9,958 nucleotides of DNA from NCBI GenBank assembly GCA_036258555.1, contig DATADL010000373.1:1-9958 (forward strand). Reading direction: 5' to 3'. The translations under genes were made by a program, and so were the position numbers. Below, one piece after another: positions 6,759-9,958 of the stretch. Numbering within the stretch: the stretch's first letter is position 1; each line of letters opens with the position of its first letter. The notes under the pieces were generated by a model that was given only the letters and a program-made list of their open reading frames with translations, was not told the DNA's origin and did no database searches. The DNA comes from JALZEG01 sp036258555 (GTDB lineage Bacteria; Actinomycetota; CADDZG01; WHSQ01).

Positions 6759-7612
6759 GGATCGAGCTCCGCGGGGTCTCGAAGTCCTACGGCGCCGTGC
6801 GGGCTCTGGACTCGGTGGACCTCGACCTGTCCCACGGGATCACGGGCCTGCTCGGTCCGAACGGCGCCGGCAAGACCACGCTGATGCGGATCCTCGCGAC
6901 TCTGCTGAGCCCGTCTGCGGGATCGGTCCGGGTCGAGGGGCTCGACCCGTCGAAGCCGCGCGACCGCCTCGAGCTCCGCCGCCGCCTCGGGTACCTCCCG
7001 CAGGACCTCGGCCTCTATCCGCGCTTCACGGTCTTCGAGTTCGTCGACTACCTCGCGATCCTGAAGGAGCTGGACGAACGGAGGGACCGCCACCGGCGCG
7101 TACGCGCTGCGCTCGCGGCGGTCGGCCTGGAAGACGTGGCGCGGAGGAAGATCAAGACGCTGTCGGGCGGGATGGCTCGGCGCGTCGGGATCGCGCAGGC
7201 GCTCGTCGCCGATCCGAGCCTGCTCGTGCTCGACGAGCCTACGGCGGGGCTGGACCCGCAGCAACGGGCGCGGTTCCGCGAGCTCCTCGCGTCCCTCGGC
7301 GAGGGACGGCAAGTGGTCCTCTCGACCCACCTCGTCGAGGACGTGGCCGCGATCTGCACGTCGGTCGTCGTGCTGTGGGGGGGCCGGGTCGCGTTCCACG
7401 GGACGCCCCAGGACTTGCGCGAGCGGGCCGCGGGCCGCGTGTGGTCGACGGCGGAGCCCTCCCCCGGCGCGCTCACGTCGTGGCGCACGGAGACCGGCGC
7501 GTACCGGGTGGTCGGCGACCGTCCCGCCGGGGACGCGGCCGAGCTGCCGCCGACGGTGGAGGACGGATACCTGCTGCTGACCTCGGGGCTCGGCGAGCCC
7601 GTTCACGCGTGA
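6755..7612 (+). CDS. ABC transporter ATP-binding protein
   Basis: This cytoplasmic nucleotide-binding subunit has 285 residues, and all ATPase motifs are intact: Walker A GPNGAGKT (34-41), Q-loop LPQD (Gln83), signature LSGGM (136-140), Walker B LLVLDEP (156-162, Asp160 and Glu161), D-loop AGLD (164-167) and H-loop His192 in STHLVED. The type is that of ABC-2 exporters with single-domain ATPases working as dimers. A segment of about 60 residues after the core (225-285) is less conserved and ends in GYLLLTSGLG. The ATG at 6755 overlaps the anti-sigma stop and has a strong AGGAGG. It should energise the two permease-like proteins encoded directly downstream and possibly the anti-sigma membrane domain upstream. 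The transported substrate cannot be read from the sequence. Confidence 0.95.
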   Translation: MRIELRGVSKSYGAVRALDSVDLDLSHGITGLLGPNGAGKTTLMRILATLLSPSAGSVRVEGLDPSKPRDRLELRRRLGYLPQDLGLYPRFTVFEFVDYLAILKELDERRDRHRRVRAALAAVGLEDVARRKIKTLSGGMARRVGIAQALVADPSLLVLDEPTAGLDPQQRARFRELLASLGEGRQVVLSTHLVEDVAAICTSVVVLWGGRVAFHGTPQDLRERAAGRVWSTAEPSPGALTSWRTETGAYRVVGDRPAGDAAELPPTVEDGYLLLTSGLGEPVHA

Positions 7613-9051
7613 CGACGCTCGCGCGGTTCGAGGCGCGCAAGGTTCTACGGAACCCGTTGCTGTGGCTGGGCGCCGCGCTCCTGTTCGCTTTCGGCGTGGG
7701 CAACGCGGTGAGCTACTGGCCTTCCATCCCGGCAGACGGTGAATACGTGCACGAGGGCCTCGTCGTCCTGGCCCCGTTCGCGCTGCTCGTCGGCGCGCTC
7801 CTCGGCCTGCGGGACCGGACCAGCCGAGCGGAGAGCGTGCTGGCCTCGACCCCGTTGGTCGCCAGAGGCCTCGTCGTTCCGGCGCGGATGGCGGCGCTGG
7901 CGCTCGCGTCCGTCGGAGTGTGCGCGCTGGTGTTCGCAGCGACCGCGCTGACGTCGTTCGCGCGGGGCGGGCACGGGTACCCGGACGTGTTCTTCGTGCT
8001 CGACGCGGGTTTGTACGTCGCGCTGGCGGCGTGCGGAGGATTCGCCATCGGTTACGTGAGCGGATCGCGGATCCTGTCGCTGCTCGCCGCTCCGATCCTC
8101 CCGGGGATGGTGTTCTACCGGCAGGGGTCGCAGTCGGGCAGCATCGCCGACCCCTCCTGGTTGCTGCCCAGCCCGCGCCTGCCGGGAAGGTTCGGCCCCC
8201 TCGGGTACCTGCCGGACATCTTCCCGGTGCACGCCCTGTATCTCGCCGGGGGCATCCTGGCGTTGATCGGCATCGTCTGGGTCCGGGCCGGACGACGCGA
8301 GAGCTCGTCGGCCGCCCGGCCCGGGCTCGTCGCGACGGTCGCCGGATCCGTGGTCTTCCTCGCCGCCGGCGGATGGCTGGCCGTCCAGCCCCGAGAGGTC
8401 CACGTCTTCGGGCCGGAGCCGGCGGACTGGGTGGAGATCCACACGGAGGCGGACTACCGGCGCCTCGGCCGGGCGAGACGCGACGCGTCCCCCGACGCGG
8501 GCCGGGTCCTCGCGACCGCGTGCGTGGAGACCGGCGGCATCGGCGCATGTGTCTTTCCCGAGTACGGGACCCGCCTCGCCATCGCGCTCGCCGAGAACGC
8601 GGCGCCGCTGGCGGAGTTCGCCTCGTTGGACGGTGTCCCACAGTCGATCCGGATGGTCCCGACGGCCGATCACACGGGCATCGAGGATTGCGCGCAGGGT
8701 GACGACCTGCTGGTGGGGTCCCAGCGTTGGTCGGTCGAGTTCCAGGAGTACGAGCCCGTCGCCGAACGCGGCTTCTATTGCGCCGTGTACGGGCGGCGCC
8801 AGCTCGTGAACCCCGCGGCGAACGCGCTGCACGCATGGTTCGCGGCTCGGGTGACGCGCGACCACACCGGTCGGGAGTTCGTGAGGGCCGTCAGGCAGGG
8901 ATGGGGGCGGCGGGCCGCCGAAGCCGTCGGCCACCTGGCGGACGTGCCGGTCGCCGACGTCGTCGATCGGTTGGAGCCCATCTGGGACGACGTGCGGACG
9001 CGCGACGCGTCGCTCGCGGACCTGCGCAGAGCGCTGGGGGCCCCGGGGTGA
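7609..9051 (+). CDS. ABC-2-type permease with large extracytoplasmic C-terminal domain
   Basis: This 480-residue protein has an N-terminal ABC-2-like membrane domain with about seven helices (18-35, 49-67, 92-115, 127-150, 154-170, 205-226, 238-259). It begins with the amphipathic FEARKVLRNPLLW often seen at the start of such permeases. The cytoplasmic loop between helices 2 and 3 holds RAESVLASTP with a later Arg (E75, T81-P82, R93), probably the ATPase contact. With the N-terminus inside, seven helices put residues 260-480 outside the membrane. This region contains four cysteines (C305, C314, C361, C391), able to form two disulfides, and an ACVFPEYGTRLAI segment (313-325). I do not recognise the domain by name. 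The GTG at 7609 overlaps the ATPase stop; the preceding ribosome site is weak, so coupling is likely. It may bind a ligand or a partner outside the cell and so act as the sensing end of the sigma/anti-sigma system; that is inference. Confidence 0.8.
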   Translation: MTTLARFEARKVLRNPLLWLGAALLFAFGVGNAVSYWPSIPADGEYVHEGLVVLAPFALLVGALLGLRDRTSRAESVLASTPLVARGLVVPARMAALALASVGVCALVFAATALTSFARGGHGYPDVFFVLDAGLYVALAACGGFAIGYVSGSRILSLLAAPILPGMVFYRQGSQSGSIADPSWLLPSPRLPGRFGPLGYLPDIFPVHALYLAGGILALIGIVWVRAGRRESSSAARPGLVATVAGSVVFLAAGGWLAVQPREVHVFGPEPADWVEIHTEADYRRLGRARRDASPDAGRVLATACVETGGIGACVFPEYGTRLAIALAENAAPLAEFASLDGVPQSIRMVPTADHTGIEDCAQGDDLLVGSQRWSVEFQEYEPVAERGFYCAVYGRRQLVNPAANALHAWFAARVTRDHTGREFVRAVRQGWGRRAAEAVGHLADVPVADVVDRLEPIWDDVRTRDASLADLRRALGAPG

Positions 9052-9680
9052 CGGTCGCCGACCGCGCCCTGCTCCTCTCGTACCGGCTCCGGCCCCTGGA
9101 GCCCGTGACGCTCGTCGTAGCGATATCCGTCGCGATCGCGGCAGGCATCGTGACGATCCCGGGCGCGCCGCCGCTCGAGCCGCTGGCTCCGAGCCGCGTC
9201 ACGGCGCCGCTGACGATGGTCGCGCTCGGCCTCGCCGTGACCCTCGGCTTCGTCGCGGGCCGGGACGTCGACCCCGCGGAGCAGCTGCTGTCGTCGACGC
9301 CGCGGCCCTACCGGCGCGCGCTGGTCCTGCGGGTGATCCTGTGGGCCGCGGTGCTCGCCGCGATCGTGGCGGTGCTGGGGAGCCGGGCCGGAGCTGCGCT
9401 CGAGGTCTCGTCCGGCCCGCTGCAAGCACAGGCCCTCGTCCACGTCCTGTTCGCGGGGTCGCTGACGCTGGTGCTGTCGCGGTCGATGGGATCACTGGCC
9501 GGTGGGGGCGGCGCGCTCACGGTCCTCGCCCTGGTCGCGGGGATGCCGCTCCTGTACGACGGGTTCCCCGTGCAGCTGCTGGCTACGCCGGAGACGTCGG
9601 AGTGGGCGAAGACGGCGCCGCGTCTCGAGCTCCTGAGCGCTGCGCTGCTCGCCGCGGCGTACTGGAGGGCCCGGCCCTAG
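9048..9680 (+). CDS. Small ABC-2-type permease-like membrane protein
   Basis: This 210-residue membrane protein has about six helices (18-36, 53-70, 92-111, 126-145, 152-170, 192-206). The loop between helices 2 and 3 reads DPAEQLLSSTP with an Arg nine residues on (E78, T84-P85, R95), matching the loop motif of the larger permease and of the anti-sigma membrane domain. It is probably a half-permease that pairs with the 480-residue protein to make a heteromeric exporter driven by the ATPase encoded upstream. It starts at a GTG overlapping the previous stop by 4 bases and is the last gene of the operon. Overall similarity to named families is weak, so the permease call rests on topology, motif and context. 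Confidence 0.7.
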   Translation: MTVADRALLLSYRLRPLEPVTLVVAISVAIAAGIVTIPGAPPLEPLAPSRVTAPLTMVALGLAVTLGFVAGRDVDPAEQLLSSTPRPYRRALVLRVILWAAVLAAIVAVLGSRAGAALEVSSGPLQAQALVHVLFAGSLTLVLSRSMGSLAGGGGALTVLALVAGMPLLYDGFPVQLLATPETSEWAKTAPRLELLSAALLAAAYWRARP

Positions 9681-9684
9681 CCGG
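9671..9684. terminator. Short hairpin between convergent genes
   Basis: A perfect CCGGC / GCCGG inverted repeat with a CCTA loop sits across the TAG stop of the last permease and ends one base before the minus-strand stop at 9685-9687. The stem is 5 bp and GC-only, with no T-run. It may help end transcription of one or both convergent units, but chance is possible in DNA of this GC content. Confidence 0.3.
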
Positions 9685-9958
9685 TCAGCGCCGGGTCAGG
9701 CGGAAGACCTGGAAGCCCAGGTTCGCGTCGTTCACGAACACGTAGCGGCCCGTGCGGTCGAACTTCGCCGACCAGGAGTCCGCGCCGTCGGCGACGTACC
9801 AGCCCAGCTCCTTCGCACCGTTGCCCTGGGCTCCGACGCCGACGCCGGCCATCGTCGCGATGTCCACGACCCGCACGCCGCCCGTATGCCAGGAGGCCGC
9901 GATCTTCGTCCCGTCGCGCGACACGTCGAAGACGTGCGAGGTGCAGAGGCCGGCGTTC
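9685..9958 (-). CDS. C-terminal end of a beta-propeller / LVIVD-repeat-like protein, truncated by window
   Basis: Ninety residues of the C-terminus are visible and the frame is open to the window edge, so the gene starts beyond 9958. The GTG at 9924 is internal, since the codons before it (NAGLCTSHVFD) continue the pattern. The visible sequence has CTSHVFDVSRDGTKIAASWH, GGVRVVDI, then WSAKFDRTGRYVFVNDANLG and FQVFRLTRR at the end. SHxFDVSxDG, GGVRVVDI and a repeated Gly-rich strand pattern are typical of LVIVD or YVTN-like beta-propellers, usually secreted in actinobacteria. No signal peptide can be seen because the N-terminus is missing. It converges on the ABC operon with a 4-base gap and is probably unrelated in function. 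Confidence 0.7.
   Translation of the reverse strand, partial: NAGLCTSHVFDVSRDGTKIAASWHTGGVRVVDIATMAGVGVGAQGNGAKELGWYVADGADSWSAKFDRTGRYVFVNDANLGFQVFRLTRR

Noticed and set aside
6350..8836. Very long minus-strand open frame (over 800 codons) opposite the ABC operon
   Set aside because: The composition is mostly Arg, Pro, Ala and Gly and no family is recognisable; it mirrors four well-supported plus-strand genes.

Overview
The window is about 10 kb of very GC-rich DNA. It is densely packed, has many GTG starts and 4-base start/stop overlaps, and carries an ECF sigma factor with a zinc anti-sigma partner. Together these suggest a high-GC actinobacterium, possibly an uncultivated lineage. This is an inference from style; the window holds no rRNA or other marker gene. 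I saw no tRNA, rRNA, CRISPR array, transposase or attachment site. The gene content looks like chromosomal housekeeping and cell-surface DNA.

Region 1 (1-2957, + strand) is a dTDP-L-rhamnose operon in the order rmlB (5' end cut by the window), rmlC, rmlD, rmlA. Every junction overlaps (4, 8 and 4 bases), so translation is probably coupled. RmlA makes dTDP-glucose, RmlB dehydrates it, RmlC epimerises it and RmlD reduces it to dTDP-L-rhamnose for surface glycans.

Region 2 (2967-5382) holds two divergent glycosylation genes. The minus-strand gene is a family-2 glycosyltransferase of the polyprenyl-phosphate sugar type with an unusual C-terminal domain that resembles a degenerate methyltransferase. 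The plus-strand gene is a polytopic membrane protein that looks like a GT-C glycosyltransferase. They are separated by a 76-base intergenic region. The minus-strand gene converges on rmlA with only 9 bases between the stop codons.

Region 3 (5422-9680, + strand) is a five-gene operon whose internal junctions all overlap by 4 bases. It encodes an ECF sigma factor, an anti-sigma factor (HxxxCxxC zinc motif fused to a six-helix membrane domain), an ABC ATPase, a large ABC-2-type permease with an extracytoplasmic cysteine-containing domain, and a second small permease. The anti-sigma membrane domain carries the same cytoplasmic-loop motif (Glu, then Thr-Pro, then Arg, between helices 2 and 3) as both permeases. 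It therefore appears to be a permease-derived sensor. This is the most interesting system in the window: a transporter whose state may directly control a sigma factor.

Region 4 (9685-9958, - strand) is the C-terminal end of a beta-propeller/LVIVD-like protein that runs off the window and converges on the last permease with a 4-base gap.

No gene-free stretch exceeds 300 bases; the longest intergenic gap is the 76-base divergent region.
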